Source of the DNA: Verrucomicrobiota bacterium
GTDB lineage: Bacteria > Verrucomicrobiota > Verrucomicrobiia > JABWAM01
Direction of reading: 5' to 3'
Assembly (NCBI GenBank): GCA_023269615.1
Contig: JAHFSY010000004.1
Coordinates: forward strand, 1-64,000
DNA length: 64,000 bases
Part shown: one piece after another, positions 51,999 through 60,989 of the stretch
Layout: every line of letters starts with the position of its first letter
How positions within the stretch are numbered: position 1 is the first letter of the stretch
Program-made: the position numbers and the translations under genes
The notes under the pieces: model-generated
What the model was told of the DNA's origin: nothing
Database searches by the model: none
Seen by the model: only the letters and a program-made list of their open reading frames with translations

Positions 51999-53501
51999 AT
52001 GACCGATGTCCTCATCATCGGTGCGGGGCCATCTGGATTGTTTGCGGCCGGGGAACTTGCCCGTCATGGAGTTTCTGCGCGGCTCATCGAACGCCTGCCG
52101 ACCCCTCATCTTCAAAGTCGGGCTACCAGCGTGCAGCCGTCCACGCTGGAAATGTTCGCCCGCATCGGGCTTCTGGAATCATTCATCCAGAACTCGGTCA
52201 TTTTGCGTCGGGCGGTCGTCACGGATGGTTCTTTTCGGACACTTTCCTCGTCCACCCTGGACGGGATGGATACCCCGTATTCCTTCAAGTGCTCCCTGCC
52301 GCAATTCAAAACTGAGGAGCTCCTCGATCAACACCTGCAGTCCCTGGGCGGAAGCGTGGAGCGCGGGGTCCGGGCGGGAAGCATTGAATTGCAGGATCAG
52401 GGATCACGCGTGGTGCTGGAGCATTCCGACGGCCGTCGCGAGGAGGTTTTCGCGCGATACGTCATCGGCGCGGGTGGCGCCCACAGTCCGGTGCGCGGCG
52501 CCCTCCACGAGCACCTGGAGGGAAAGACCTATCCGCTCCGATACCTTGTGGCGGACATCGCGGGGGACATTCCATTTGAACCCGGATGCATGGCCGTGAT
52601 CGTTTCCGGCAATGGAATTGCCTTTTACGCCGCGCTGCCGGGAAATCGCGGGCTCGTCATCGTGGACCGTCCCGACGGCCCGATCCAGGAAACGCCATCG
52701 CGTGAGGAACTCCTTGCCGCGCTGCGCTTGCATCTGGAGAAGGTGCCCGAGATTTCCGACATCCGGTGGGCCTCCTACTTTCACACGCACCGCCGCATCG
52801 CGCCGAAATTTGGTGATGGACGCCGTTTCCTCGTCGGAGACGCAGCACATATCTGCAGTCCCTTTGGAGGGACAGGGTTGAATGCCGGCTTGCACGATGC
52901 GGCGGATATCGCATGGAAACTGGCCCTGGTCTTGAAGGGATGGGCCCTGCCGAGCCTGCTGGACTCCTACAACGAGGAACGCATCCACGTGGCCAACCAG
53001 ATTCTGTCCATGACCGACGCCGCCCATCTGGGGTATTACCAGATGGTTTCCCAGATGGCCGCAGGAGAGAAAAACCCGCACCTTCCAACGAATGAAAAGC
53101 AGATCTCTCCTTCACTGCTCGATGTTTCCTTAGGCGAGAGCCGCTTGGTGGGCTGCCATCCGGCAGCCGGCTCCACAGAAAACACAAACAGTCCCGGGCA
53201 ACGTTTTCGGGATCGAACCCTTCTTCGTGGAAAGGCGCATCATCTGGTCACTTTCAAGGGAAAACGCAACACCGATCCCGATCCCCGCGTTTTCCTGCGC
53301 CGGTGGGGAAGGCTGATCCAGGTGAGCGACGCCTCGAGCCTGCGTCCCGATCTTCCCTCACGGGTCGGGATGGATGAGGGCGGCGCCATGCTCATCCGGC
53401 CCGACGGCTACATCGGTTACCGTGCCGATCCATGGAACGAGGCGGCGATGCAGGCACTCGACTCACACCTCGCCGTGAATTTTATCAAACAGGAGCCATG
53501 A
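51999..53501 (+). CDS. FAD-dependent monooxygenase (PHBH/aromatic hydroxylase type)
   Basis: A 500-aa flavoprotein. FAD-binding GAGPSGLFAAGELARHG (8-24), the middle DG/GAGGAHSPVR (about 160-170) and GDAAHICSPFGGTGLNAGLHDAADIAWKLALVLKG (about 285) are the three standard group A monooxygenase motifs. The C-terminal domain is shorter and less conserved. The enzyme would hydroxylate an aromatic or polyketide-like substrate with NAD(P)H and O2. An alpha/beta hydrolase gene follows close behind (start 53552, alternative ATGA overlap at 53498), so the two may act in sequence. Confidence 0.9.
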   Translation: MTDVLIIGAGPSGLFAAGELARHGVSARLIERLPTPHLQSRATSVQPSTLEMFARIGLLESFIQNSVILRRAVVTDGSFRTLSSSTLDGMDTPYSFKCSLPQFKTEELLDQHLQSLGGSVERGVRAGSIELQDQGSRVVLEHSDGRREEVFARYVIGAGGAHSPVRGALHEHLEGKTYPLRYLVADIAGDIPFEPGCMAVIVSGNGIAFYAALPGNRGLVIVDRPDGPIQETPSREELLAALRLHLEKVPEISDIRWASYFHTHRRIAPKFGDGRRFLVGDAAHICSPFGGTGLNAGLHDAADIAWKLALVLKGWALPSLLDSYNEERIHVANQILSMTDAAHLGYYQMVSQMAAGEKNPHLPTNEKQISPSLLDVSLGESRLVGCHPAAGSTENTNSPGQRFRDRTLLRGKAHHLVTFKGKRNTDPDPRVFLRRWGRLIQVSDASSLRPDLPSRVGMDEGGAMLIRPDGYIGYRADPWNEAAMQALDSHLAVNFIKQEP

Positions 53502-53521
53502 CTGTTCAAAACAGGGGAATA

Positions 53522-54299
53522 GGGGTCAGGCCGCGATCCGTTGAGATTGTGATGGCTGGCTTCCTGCTGATTCACGGCGGCTCGCACGGGGCCTGGTGCT
53601 GGAAACTCTTGATCGACGAGCTTGCCCATCGTGGCCATCGAGGTTATGCGTTGGATCTTCCGGGTCATGGGAGTGACCCCACCCCACGCGCTTCTGTAAC
53701 CAGGCAATCGTACGTCCGCGGCGTGCTGGATTTCATTCAAGAAAACGATCTGCACGATATTGTCCTCGTGGGTCACTCGTTGGCCGGGATCATTCTTCCC
53801 GATGTCCATGCCGCGATGGGTGAACGAATTCGCGGCATCGTTTTTCTCTCAGCCCTTGTTCTTTCCCAAGGAGAATCAGCCTTGGATTTGGTTCCATTGA
53901 GCCGACGTGCTTCGTATCATGAAATCGCGAAGCAATCTTCGGACAACACGATCATGTTTGACCGTCAACGAGCCAGGGCACTCTTTTTCAGTGATCTTTC
54001 GGAAGAGGCGGCAGCCCGATACTACCGGTTGCTTACGCCCCAACCGTTCAGTGTTTACCTTGAGGCCGCAACGAGGTCGCCTGATTTTGGTGGCACGAAT
54101 GTTCGCTACATCCTCGCATCCCAGGACAAGGTATTACCGGTTGAACTTTGCACCTCATGCGCCATGAAATTGGGAGTAGAACCAGAGCGCATGGATTCCG
54201 GGCACGATAGCATGTTATCAGAACCTTCGAAGCTCGCGTCATTGCTGGTACGCGGGCCATATTGATTGATATGTAATCATCAAGAAGTGGCCTGACCCC
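53522..54299. repeat. Inverted GGGGTCAGGCC copies flanking the hydrolase gene
   Basis: An 11-bp GGGGTCAGGCC occurs at 53522-53532 and its inverse GGCCTGACCCC at 54289-54299, on either side of the hydrolase gene. A related GCCTGACCCC lies at 51868-51877, and a similar core forms a perfect hairpin at 56591-56644. Confidence 0.55.
53552..54265 (+). CDS. Alpha/beta hydrolase (plant-methylesterase/hydroxynitrile-lyase-like)
   Basis: A 237-aa hydrolase from ATG 53552; the first residues MAGFLLIHGGSHGAWCWKLLIDELAHRGHRGYALDLPGHG match the family start. The nucleophile is GHSLAG, and DSGHDSM supplies the His. A longer start at ATG 53498 overlaps the monooxygenase stop but its extra residues come from repeat DNA (GGGGTCAGGCC). 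It presumably hydrolyses a small ester or lactone made or consumed by the adjacent monooxygenase. Confidence 0.85.
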   Translation: MAGFLLIHGGSHGAWCWKLLIDELAHRGHRGYALDLPGHGSDPTPRASVTRQSYVRGVLDFIQENDLHDIVLVGHSLAGIILPDVHAAMGERIRGIVFLSALVLSQGESALDLVPLSRRASYHEIAKQSSDNTIMFDRQRARALFFSDLSEEAAARYYRLLTPQPFSVYLEAATRSPDFGGTNVRYILASQDKVLPVELCTSCAMKLGVEPERMDSGHDSMLSEPSKLASLLVRGPY

Positions 54300-54346
54300 G
54301 GACCCGCAGCCGTTCCAAGCAAGAAGCCTCATTGACTTTCTAGAAA

Positions 54347-54503
54347 AACGGAGGGACACGCTCCGTCGTGTCCGCCCACGTCACGAATAAATCTCGAGCA
54401 GGATTTTTTCGAGAGCGATGAACACGTGTGATATACGCTTGCACTGGATTGAAACCGTTGTCTTGTCTGTACCAACGGACACGACGGAGCGTGTCCCTCC
54501 GTT
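54347..54503. repeat. MITE-like element, family B copy 2
   Basis: 157 bp bounded by 28-bp perfect inverted repeats: left 54347-54374 (AACGGAGGGACACGCTCCGT...), right 54476-54503. The interior differs from copies at 47364 and 61700. It fills most of the 314-bp gap between the hydrolase and aldehyde dehydrogenase genes. An in-frame extension of the dehydrogenase frame runs through its right arm. Confidence 0.9.
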
Positions 54504-54579
54504 ACCATGCGACCCTCAAGGATGGATTCGATCTGCGGGGAAAGTTGTGGTAGATTTCCGCCAACCCACACCATTCCCC

Positions 54580-56052
54580 ATGAAACACGCTTGGATCAAC
54601 GGCTCTTTCCACAAGGTCACCCGTGAAGCGATTGCAGTGATGGATCCCGCCACGGAACGGGTCATCGGACACATCCCGCGCGGTACAACCGAGGATGCGG
54701 ACCTCTCCGTAAAGGCGGCGCGGGACGCGTTCAAAACCTGGCGATGGTTGCCCGGTGGGGAAAAGGGCGCGCTGCTGCACGAGATCGCGCGACGCATGCG
54801 CGCGCGCAAACCCGCCCTCGCGCGGATCATGACGCGGGAGGGAGGGAAACCCTTTTGTGAAAATCGTGATGAGGTGGAGTGGAGCGCCTCGTGCTTCGAT
54901 TTCTACGCCGAGATCGGGCGCAACTCGCGCGGGAATTCCGTGCCGCCCTCGTTCGAGCGCCAGGTCAATTTCACGATCAAGGAGCCGTACGGTGTCGTTG
55001 TGGCCATCATCCCATGGAATTATCCGCTGCTCCTGCTCTCGTGGAAACTCGCGCCGGCGCTCGCGGCCGGCAACACGGTGATCATCAAGCCGAGCAGCGA
55101 AACACCACTGGCCACGCTTGATCTCGTGGACGCCTTCAAAATCCTTCCGCCTGGCGTGGTGAACATTGTCACGGGCGGCGGCGGTGAGATCGGCGAGGCG
55201 CTCATCGAGCATCCCGGTACCGACCTCGTTGCCATCACGGGCTCGACGGAAACCGGAATCCATGTCGGGCAGCTTTGCGCGAAGCAAGTGAAGAAATCAC
55301 ACCTCGAGCTGGGCGGCAACGATCCGTTCATCGTGTGCAGTGACGCCGACATGGAAATCGCCAGCCGCGCCGCCTGCTGGGCCGCGTATCTCAATACGGG
55401 ACAAGTTTGCACGGGCGCGAAACGCTTTTATGTCTTTGACAGGATTGCCGATGAATTCACGCGGCGCGTCGTAAAATTTACACGCACGCTCAAGCTTGGC
55501 AACGGGCTCAATCCCAAAACGGACATTGGGCCGATGATTCACCTGCGTCAGTTGGAGGATGTTCATGCGCGGGTTGAGGAAGCCGTGGCGGATGGGGCGA
55601 AGGTTTTGTGCGGAGGAAGGCGCTCGCGGAAATTCAGGAAAGGATTTTTCTACGAGCCGACCGTGGTGGTGAACGTGCGCCAGGCAATGCGGCTTGTGAA
55701 AACGGAAACTTTCGGCCCGATCCTGCCGATCATCCGCGTTCGCGGGATTGACGAGGCGATCGAACTCGCGAACGACAGCACGTACGGGCTGGGCGCGAAC
55801 ATTTACACGAACAACATGGAATGGGCGATGAAGGCCATGGAGCGGATCACCGCCGGTACATTCTGGATCAACGATCCGCTGAGCGACAACGATGCCGCTC
55901 CCTTTGGAGGAATGCGTCAAACGGGACACTCACGCGAGCTGGGCGAGGAGGGACTGGATGAATTCCGGGAAACCAAGCACGTGCATCTCGACTACAAACA
56001 GGAGATCAAGGCGTACTGGTATCCGTACGCAGAGTACAACCGGAAGTCCTGA
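54580..56052 (+). CDS. NAD(P)-dependent aldehyde dehydrogenase
   Basis: A 490-aa ALDH from ATG 54580 (MKHAWINGSF); the frame extends upstream into a MITE. Catalytic residues: Asn147 (IIPWNYPL), Glu243 (HLELGGND) and Cys277 (GQVCTGAKRF). The Rossmann part has NTVIIKPSSETPLATL and TGSTETG. Sequence style suggests succinate-semialdehyde or other small aldehyde dehydrogenases; the substrate is not determined. It stands as a single gene after the MITE. Confidence 0.93.
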   Translation: MKHAWINGSFHKVTREAIAVMDPATERVIGHIPRGTTEDADLSVKAARDAFKTWRWLPGGEKGALLHEIARRMRARKPALARIMTREGGKPFCENRDEVEWSASCFDFYAEIGRNSRGNSVPPSFERQVNFTIKEPYGVVVAIIPWNYPLLLLSWKLAPALAAGNTVIIKPSSETPLATLDLVDAFKILPPGVVNIVTGGGGEIGEALIEHPGTDLVAITGSTETGIHVGQLCAKQVKKSHLELGGNDPFIVCSDADMEIASRAACWAAYLNTGQVCTGAKRFYVFDRIADEFTRRVVKFTRTLKLGNGLNPKTDIGPMIHLRQLEDVHARVEEAVADGAKVLCGGRRSRKFRKGFFYEPTVVVNVRQAMRLVKTETFGPILPIIRVRGIDEAIELANDSTYGLGANIYTNNMEWAMKAMERITAGTFWINDPLSDNDAAPFGGMRQTGHSRELGEEGLDEFRETKHVHLDYKQEIKAYWYPYAEYNRKS

Positions 56053-56094
56053 GGGGGGAGAGCCTCGCGTAAAGGCGCAAAGGCGCAAAGTTTT

Positions 56095-56421
56095 CTAACT
56101 CTTTTTCAATTCAGCAAGGAGCGCAGTTGTTTCCTCCAGCGGACCGTCGTGTTTTTGCTCGATGGCGAGTTTGCGTCCGAGCTCCAGGTAGTGACGCGCC
56201 TTGTCGCGGTTTCCTTGCTTGATCCAGCAGCGTCCAAGCAAGATCGCCACGAGCATCCAGTCTGGTTTTTTGGAAAGGGCTGCATCCAGGTGCTCGATCG
56301 CGCCCGTGAAGTCACCTGAGTCAAAAAGCGCCTTGCCGAGGCTGAATCGAAACAGCTCGCCGTCCGGAAATTGTTCCACCCGCTTGCGAAGCGGATCAAG
56401 GTTGGAAGCGGGAGCCGTCAT
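56095..56421 (-). CDS. Small tetratricopeptide-repeat protein
   Basis: A 108-aa protein from ATG 56421 with about two and a half TPR units (LDPLRKRVEQFPDGELFRFSLGKALFDSGDFTGAIEHLDAALSKKPDWMLVAILLGRCWIKQGNRDKARHYLELGRKLAIEQ). TPRs mediate protein binding; no partner can be named. Its 3' end lies 42 bp from the convergent dehydrogenase gene and close to a CGCAAAGGCGCAAAG repeat (56065-56092). Confidence 0.75.
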   Translation of the reverse strand: MTAPASNLDPLRKRVEQFPDGELFRFSLGKALFDSGDFTGAIEHLDAALSKKPDWMLVAILLGRCWIKQGNRDKARHYLELGRKLAIEQKHDGPLEETTALLAELKKS

Positions 56422-56590
56422 GAACCCAGAATGTCGCCAGCAAATGGCGAAGCAGACAATGAAAATCCGGACACAGCAGCGCATCATCCTTGTGCCTCTT
56501 GCGCATCTTCGCGGCTACATTTCTCCTGTCCGAACACCTTGGTTTGGCCACAAAGAAGCACAAGAGCCGCAGTTCAGACGTCATTCAGGC

Positions 56591-56644
56591 GTCAGGCCAC
56601 AATCCGTGAACTCATGTTCCAATCTTAATGGATTGTGGCCTGAC
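56591..56644. repeat. Perfect hairpin GTCAGGCCACAATCC
   Basis: 15-bp perfect stem: left 56591-56605, right 56630-56644, 24-base loop. It is in the 250-bp gap between two minus-strand genes and resembles the GGGGTCAGGCC repeats at 53522 and 54289. The right side has no T-tract, so an ordinary terminator is not obvious. Confidence 0.8.
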
Positions 56645-56672
56645 ACCTTGGTTGGCGCCTGGTTGGGCTATT

Positions 56673-56984
56673 TCATTTTTCTTCGTAGCCAATTTCATTG
56701 TTGATCTGCTCAAGCGCTATCCAAACAGGCTCCACGCACGTCTCCCCGTGAAGGGTTGAAAGACGGTTCTTGAAGCTGAGTAGTCGCTCCTTCTTTTCTG
56801 CCGAGCGAAATGCCCTAAAAGATTCCCGCGCTCGCTTGGCTAAGATCTGCAATTCTTCTTCTGAAAACGGAAGAGCTTTAAGATCGAAACGCCTCGCAAG
56901 CCGGCTGATCGAATCGCTCACGACACGAGCCTCGTAAACCTTTCGATGTTCGGATTTCCAGTTCACGGCTTTTCTTCTGCCCAT
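56673..56984 (-). CDS. Hypothetical protein (103 aa)
   Basis: A charged, mostly helical protein (MGRRKAVNWKSEHRKVYEARVVSDSISRLARRFDLKALPFSEEELQILAKRARESFRAFRSAEKKERLL). No family recognised. The frame is compact, starts at a normal ATG, and its composition fits a real gene rather than antisense. G+C is a little lower than neighbours. Confidence 0.55.
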   Translation of the reverse strand: MGRRKAVNWKSEHRKVYEARVVSDSISRLARRFDLKALPFSEEELQILAKRARESFRAFRSAEKKERLLSFKNRLSTLHGETCVEPVWIALEQINNEIGYEEK

Positions 56985-57408
56985 CGTCTATCCAACTAAC
57001 CAAGAAAGGCGGTGTGTTGATGCGCGGATGGGGGACTGCATGGCGCTGGGTGGAATTCGGAAACTTGGGTCAATCTAGCTTTGGTCTTGGTGGATGTCAA
57101 TGTGTGGCTGCCCTTGGCTCGGAGCGAGCGTGCCCGGAAAATCAATTGCTTTGCTGATGGTAGGGCGCGGCCGCTGGGCGCGCCGCTACGCAGCGGACGG
57201 CCCGGTGGTCCGTCCCTACCTCGGAATTCAGACTTTTCGGACACGTTCTGACGAAGCCAAGACTTTAAGGTTCCAATTTGGAACCATAGAGCGAGGCCAG
57301 CACTTCAAACGCCCGCCTCATGGCTTCACCGAGAGAAGCAAGGCAAATTGTGCTTTTCCATTTGACAGGACGGAAATGAGAGGGAAGCTGTAAGGATGAG
57401 GTGGAATT
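56985..57408. other. Non-coding gap with MITE-like element
   Basis: 424 bp. The left 140 bp has no recognisable feature; 57130-57244 is a family A MITE-like copy; the last 160 bp before the rSAM ATG (57409) shows a purine-rich GGATGAGG stretch near the start but no clear promoter. Confidence 0.6.
57130..57244. repeat. MITE-like element, family A copy 3
   Basis: Starts GTGCCCGGAAA at 57130 and ends TTTTCGGACAC at 57244, about 115 bp, with an interior nearly identical to 35410-35523 (GGTAGGGCGCGGCCGCTGGG ... GGTCCGTCCCTACCTCGGAATT). TIRs have two or three changes. Confidence 0.85.
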
Positions 57409-58923
57409 ATGAACAAGGGAATTGACCTGCTGGTTGTCGCCCCCGGGAACAACAAGATCATTTACCAGGGGCTTGCCTCGCAGTACGCGGCCATCGAGCC
57501 TCCCATCTGGGCCAGCCTCATTGCGAATTTCGCGCGTCACAAGGGCCGCGAGGTGGCGCTCATGGACCAGGAGGCGGAGGGGCTCACTCCGGAACAGATC
57601 GTGGCGCGTGCCTCGGAATACAATCCGCGCCTGGTTGCGATTGTCGTGTACGGGCAGCAGCCCTCGGCGTCCACGCAGAACATGACGATGGCGCTGGAAA
57701 TCGCCCGGTGTTTCAAGGAGAGCGGCACTTCGGCGAAGACGATTCTCATCGGCGGGCATCCTTCCTCGCTGCCCGAGCGTTCCCTCAGCGAGAGCGCGGC
57801 GGATTTCGTCTGCCAGGGCGAGGGGCCACACACGATTGACGGGTTGTTGCAGTTGTCGGACATGAATGACACGTCGCTGCTCAACAAGGTGCCGGGGCTT
57901 TGGTATCGTCAGGACGGGAAACCGGTGACGACCATGGCATCGCCGGTGATTCCCGAGGGCGAGATGCCGGCGGTATTGCCGGGGATGGCGTGGGATTTGC
58001 TGCCGATGCATGTCTATCGCGCGCACAACTGGCATTGTTTCACTCACATCGGGGAGCGCCAGCCGTACGCGTCGCTCTACACGAGCCTGGGCTGTCCCTT
58101 CAAGTGCACGTTCTGCTGCATCAATGCGCCCTTCGGCACGCCGAGCATCCGTTACTGGGACCCGCAGTTTGTGATCAAGGAGCTCGACATCCTGGCGACG
58201 AAATACAACGTGAAGAACGTGAAGATCGCCGACGAGATGTTTGTGCTGAACGAGCGGCACGTGCTGGGCCTGTGCGACCTGATCATCGAGCGCGGCTACA
58301 ACTTCAATTTCTGGGCGTACGCGCGGGTGGACACGGTGAAGGAAAAATTCCTGGAGAAGATGAAAAAGGCCGGCTTCAACTGGCTCGCGCTGGGGATCGA
58401 GTCCGCGAGCAAGCACGTGCGCGACGGCGTGAGCAAGGGGCGCTTCAAGGAGGAGGACATCCGCGCGGTGGTGAAGCGGATCAAGGACGCGGGGATCCAT
58501 GTGATCGGCAACTACATCTTCGGCCTGCCCGATGACGATTACGAGTCCATGCAGAACACGCTCGACATGTCGCTGCAGCTCAACTGCGAGATGGCCAATT
58601 TCTACTCGGCGATGGCGTACCCGGGATCGAAGCTCTACAACATGGCGATTGAGAAAGGGTGGGCGTTGCCGGCGAAATGGCATGATTTCTCGCAGCATTC
58701 GTACGAGCAGCTTCCGCTTCCCACGGAAAAAGTTTCCGCGGGGGAGGTCCTGGCGTTTCGCGACAAGGCGTGGCAGGTGTATTTCACCGATGCGAAGTAC
58801 CTGGCGCTCGTGAAGGAAAAGTTCGGGCAGAAGACGGTGGATCACCTGCGGGAGGTGGCGGCCGTCCCGCTCCGCCGCAAATACACGGCCGCGCTGCAGG
58901 CCGAGCCCCGCGCGCTGGCTTGA
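57409..58923 (+). CDS. B12-binding radical SAM enzyme, canonical CX3CX2C
   Basis: A 504-aa protein. N-terminal B12-binding-like domain (LLVVAPGNNKIIYQGL, PRLVAIVVYGQQPSASTQNM, TILIGGHPSSLPERSLSESAADFVCQGEGP) is followed by the cluster motif C229-PFK-C233-TF-C236. Further rSAM features: VKNVKIADEMFVLNERHVLGLCDLI, WLALGIESASKHVRDGVSKG, HVIGNYIFGLPDDDYESMQNTLDMSLQL. The next genes (E1 alpha, E1 beta, GT2) follow on the same strand with gaps of 65, -4 and 1 bp, suggesting one operon. Probably a methyltransferase or carbon-skeleton enzyme for a sugar or lipid precursor. Confidence 0.9.
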   Translation: MNKGIDLLVVAPGNNKIIYQGLASQYAAIEPPIWASLIANFARHKGREVALMDQEAEGLTPEQIVARASEYNPRLVAIVVYGQQPSASTQNMTMALEIARCFKESGTSAKTILIGGHPSSLPERSLSESAADFVCQGEGPHTIDGLLQLSDMNDTSLLNKVPGLWYRQDGKPVTTMASPVIPEGEMPAVLPGMAWDLLPMHVYRAHNWHCFTHIGERQPYASLYTSLGCPFKCTFCCINAPFGTPSIRYWDPQFVIKELDILATKYNVKNVKIADEMFVLNERHVLGLCDLIIERGYNFNFWAYARVDTVKEKFLEKMKKAGFNWLALGIESASKHVRDGVSKGRFKEEDIRAVVKRIKDAGIHVIGNYIFGLPDDDYESMQNTLDMSLQLNCEMANFYSAMAYPGSKLYNMAIEKGWALPAKWHDFSQHSYEQLPLPTEKVSAGEVLAFRDKAWQVYFTDAKYLALVKEKFGQKTVDHLREVAAVPLRRKYTAALQAEPRALA

Positions 58924-58988
58924 GGCCGCTTTTTCAGAAAGATTTTTCTACAACTTCCGTCTGATAGCCTGTAGCCTGTGGCTCCCCG

Positions 58989-59951
58989 ATGAACTCCCGC
59001 GACGAAGCATTGCGTTTGTATCGAAAGCTCCTCCTGGCCCGGCTCTCGGAGGAAAAAATCCGGGAACTTTATCCCTCCAACGAAATCAAGAGCCCGGTCC
59101 ATCTCGGGATCGGCGGCGAGGCGATTCCCGTGGGCGTGTGTCACTGCCTGCCGGAAAATTCAAAATATTTCGGAACCTATCGCAACCACACACTCTACCT
59201 CACGCTGACGGGCGACACCGACGGATTTTTTGCGGAGCTGTACGGGCGCGCTTCCGGGGCGGGAGGGGGCAAGGCCGGCTCGATGCACCTGATGGCACCG
59301 GACCGGGGGCTGATGGCGACCTCGGCGGTGGTGGCCACGACGATTCCCGTGGCGGTGGGCGCGGCGATGGCCGCGCGTTATCGCGGGTCCGACGACTGGG
59401 TCGCGGTATTTTTCGGCGATGGTGCGATGGAGGAGGGCGTATTTTGGGAGAGCCTCAACTTTGCCTGCCTGCACAAGCTGAGGATTCTTTTCGTGTGCGA
59501 GGACAACGGGCTGGCCATCCATTCGCACGACACCACACGGCGCGGATTTCGATCCATCCCCGAATCGGTCGGCGGTTTTCGCTGTCATGTCCTCTCCGGG
59601 GATGGCAGCCGTCTTTCGACGGTCGTCGAGAAAACGCGGGAAGCCGTCACGCGGATGAAGAAGGATTCGCAGCCGGCGTTTCTGCACCTGACCTATTTTC
59701 GCTTTTTGGAACACGTGGGGCCGAAAGAGGATTTCGCGGCGGGCTATCGGCCGGCCCCCACGGAAGCGGAGCGCGGAGGGAGGGATCCCGTCGCGATTTT
59801 CGAGGGCGAGCTGAAATCATTGAAATGCTCCAGGCCCGAGATGGATGCCATACGGAGCGAACTGGCGAAGCAGGTGGATGCGAGCTCGCGGAAAGCGCAG
59901 GCCGCGCCGTCCCCGTCTCCCCCGGACTTGTTGACGGATGTGTTTTCATGA
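58989..59951 (+). CDS. 2-oxoacid dehydrogenase E1 alpha-like subunit (TPP-binding)
   Basis: A 320-aa protein with the thiamine-diphosphate motif FFGDGAMEEGVFWESLNFACLHKLRILFVCEDN (about 142-173), plus GGKAGSMHLM and GLMATSAVVATTIPVAVGAAMAARYRG from the alpha subunit fold. The last four bases overlap the E1 beta ATG. No E2 or E3 gene is nearby, so this pair may act as a decarboxylase/ligase making an activated aldehyde or acetoin-like group for a glycan or natural product rather than feeding CoA ester synthesis. Confidence 0.9.
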   Translation: MNSRDEALRLYRKLLLARLSEEKIRELYPSNEIKSPVHLGIGGEAIPVGVCHCLPENSKYFGTYRNHTLYLTLTGDTDGFFAELYGRASGAGGGKAGSMHLMAPDRGLMATSAVVATTIPVAVGAAMAARYRGSDDWVAVFFGDGAMEEGVFWESLNFACLHKLRILFVCEDNGLAIHSHDTTRRGFRSIPESVGGFRCHVLSGDGSRLSTVVEKTREAVTRMKKDSQPAFLHLTYFRFLEHVGPKEDFAAGYRPAPTEAERGGRDPVAIFEGELKSLKCSRPEMDAIRSELAKQVDASSRKAQAAPSPSPPDLLTDVFS

Positions 59952-60988
59952 GTGCGACCATGACATTTCGCGATGCGCTGGCCTTGGGCATGGCGAGGGA
60001 GATGGAGGCTGATCCCTCCGTGTTTGTCTTTGGCCTCGACGTACCGGATCACAAGCGCATTTTTGGGAGCACGCGCGACCTGGTTGAAAAGTTCGGTCCA
60101 TCCCGCTGCTTTGGCACGCCGCTTTGCGAGGATGCGCTCACGGGAATTGCTCTGGGCGCGGCGATTTCCGGTCTTCGGCCCGTGCTGGTCCACATCCGCG
60201 CGGATTTTCTACTCCTGACGATGAACCAGATTGGCAACATGATTTCCTGCCTGCGCTACATGAGCGGCGGCAAGGTGAAGGTTCCGCTCGTGATCCGCGC
60301 CATCATCGGGCGCGGCTGGGGCCAGTCGGCCCAGCATAGCAAGTCGCTCCACGGGATGTTCGCTCATTTTCCGGGGCTCAAGGTCGCGCTGCCCAGCAGG
60401 CCGCAGGATGCCTACAGCCTGATGCGCGCGGCGGTGCGCGACGACAATCCCGTGATGATTTTCGAGCATCGCTGGCTCTACGATGTTTCCGGCGTGGTGG
60501 ACGAGAAGGTGAAGGTGGAGCTGGGAAAAGCGAGCGTGATCCGCAAGGGGGCGGCCCTCACGGTGGCCGGTGTTTCGTGGATGAACGTCGAGGCGATGAA
60601 GGCGGCGGAGGTCCTCGCGCGCCGCGGAGTCGAGCTGGAAATCGTGGATGTGCGCAGCGTGGCGCCGTTTGACGAGGAGACGCTGATAAGATCTGTGGAG
60701 CGGACCGGTCATTGCATCGTGGCGGATTACGACTGGGTTCATGCGGGGTTCAGCGGGGAAATCGCCACGCGGATCAATTACCGCTGCTTTGGAAAACTCA
60801 AGAAGCCGGTGGAACGCCTTGGATTCCGCCACACCCCGTGTCCCTCCACGCGAACGCTTGAAAACCTTTTCTATCCCTCGGCGATTGACATCATCCGCAC
60901 GGCGGAAAAGATGCTGGGCTTGAGCGAGACCGACCTGGCGGGCGAGGAATTTTTCAGTTACGAAAAAAATTTCAAGGGGCCTTTTTGA
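59948..60988 (+). CDS. 2-oxoacid dehydrogenase E1 beta-like subunit
   Basis: A 346-aa protein starting MSATMTFRDALALGMAREMEADPSVFVFGLDV at the ATGA overlap with E1 alpha. It has the beta-subunit landmarks FGTPLCEDALTGIALGAAISGLRPVLVHIRADFLLLTMNQI, the Pyr-domain Glu in LCED, VALPSRPQDAYSLMRAAV and EIVDVRSVAPFDEETLIRSVERTGHCIV. With the alpha chain it forms a heterotetrameric TPP enzyme. The GT2 gene starts one base after its stop. Confidence 0.9.
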   Translation: MSATMTFRDALALGMAREMEADPSVFVFGLDVPDHKRIFGSTRDLVEKFGPSRCFGTPLCEDALTGIALGAAISGLRPVLVHIRADFLLLTMNQIGNMISCLRYMSGGKVKVPLVIRAIIGRGWGQSAQHSKSLHGMFAHFPGLKVALPSRPQDAYSLMRAAVRDDNPVMIFEHRWLYDVSGVVDEKVKVELGKASVIRKGAALTVAGVSWMNVEAMKAAEVLARRGVELEIVDVRSVAPFDEETLIRSVERTGHCIVADYDWVHAGFSGEIATRINYRCFGKLKKPVERLGFRHTPCPSTRTLENLFYPSAIDIIRTAEKMLGLSETDLAGEEFFSYEKNFKGPF

Positions 60989-60989
60989 C

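Noticed and set aside
54418-54579. N-terminal extension of the aldehyde dehydrogenase
   Set aside because: It runs through the MITE-like inverted repeat; family similarity begins at ATG 54580.
59138-60988. One 616-codon gene covering E1 alpha 3' region and E1 beta
   Set aside because: The first 270 codons are an out-of-frame shadow of E1 alpha. E1 beta starts at the ATG at 59948, overlapping the alpha stop by 4 bp.
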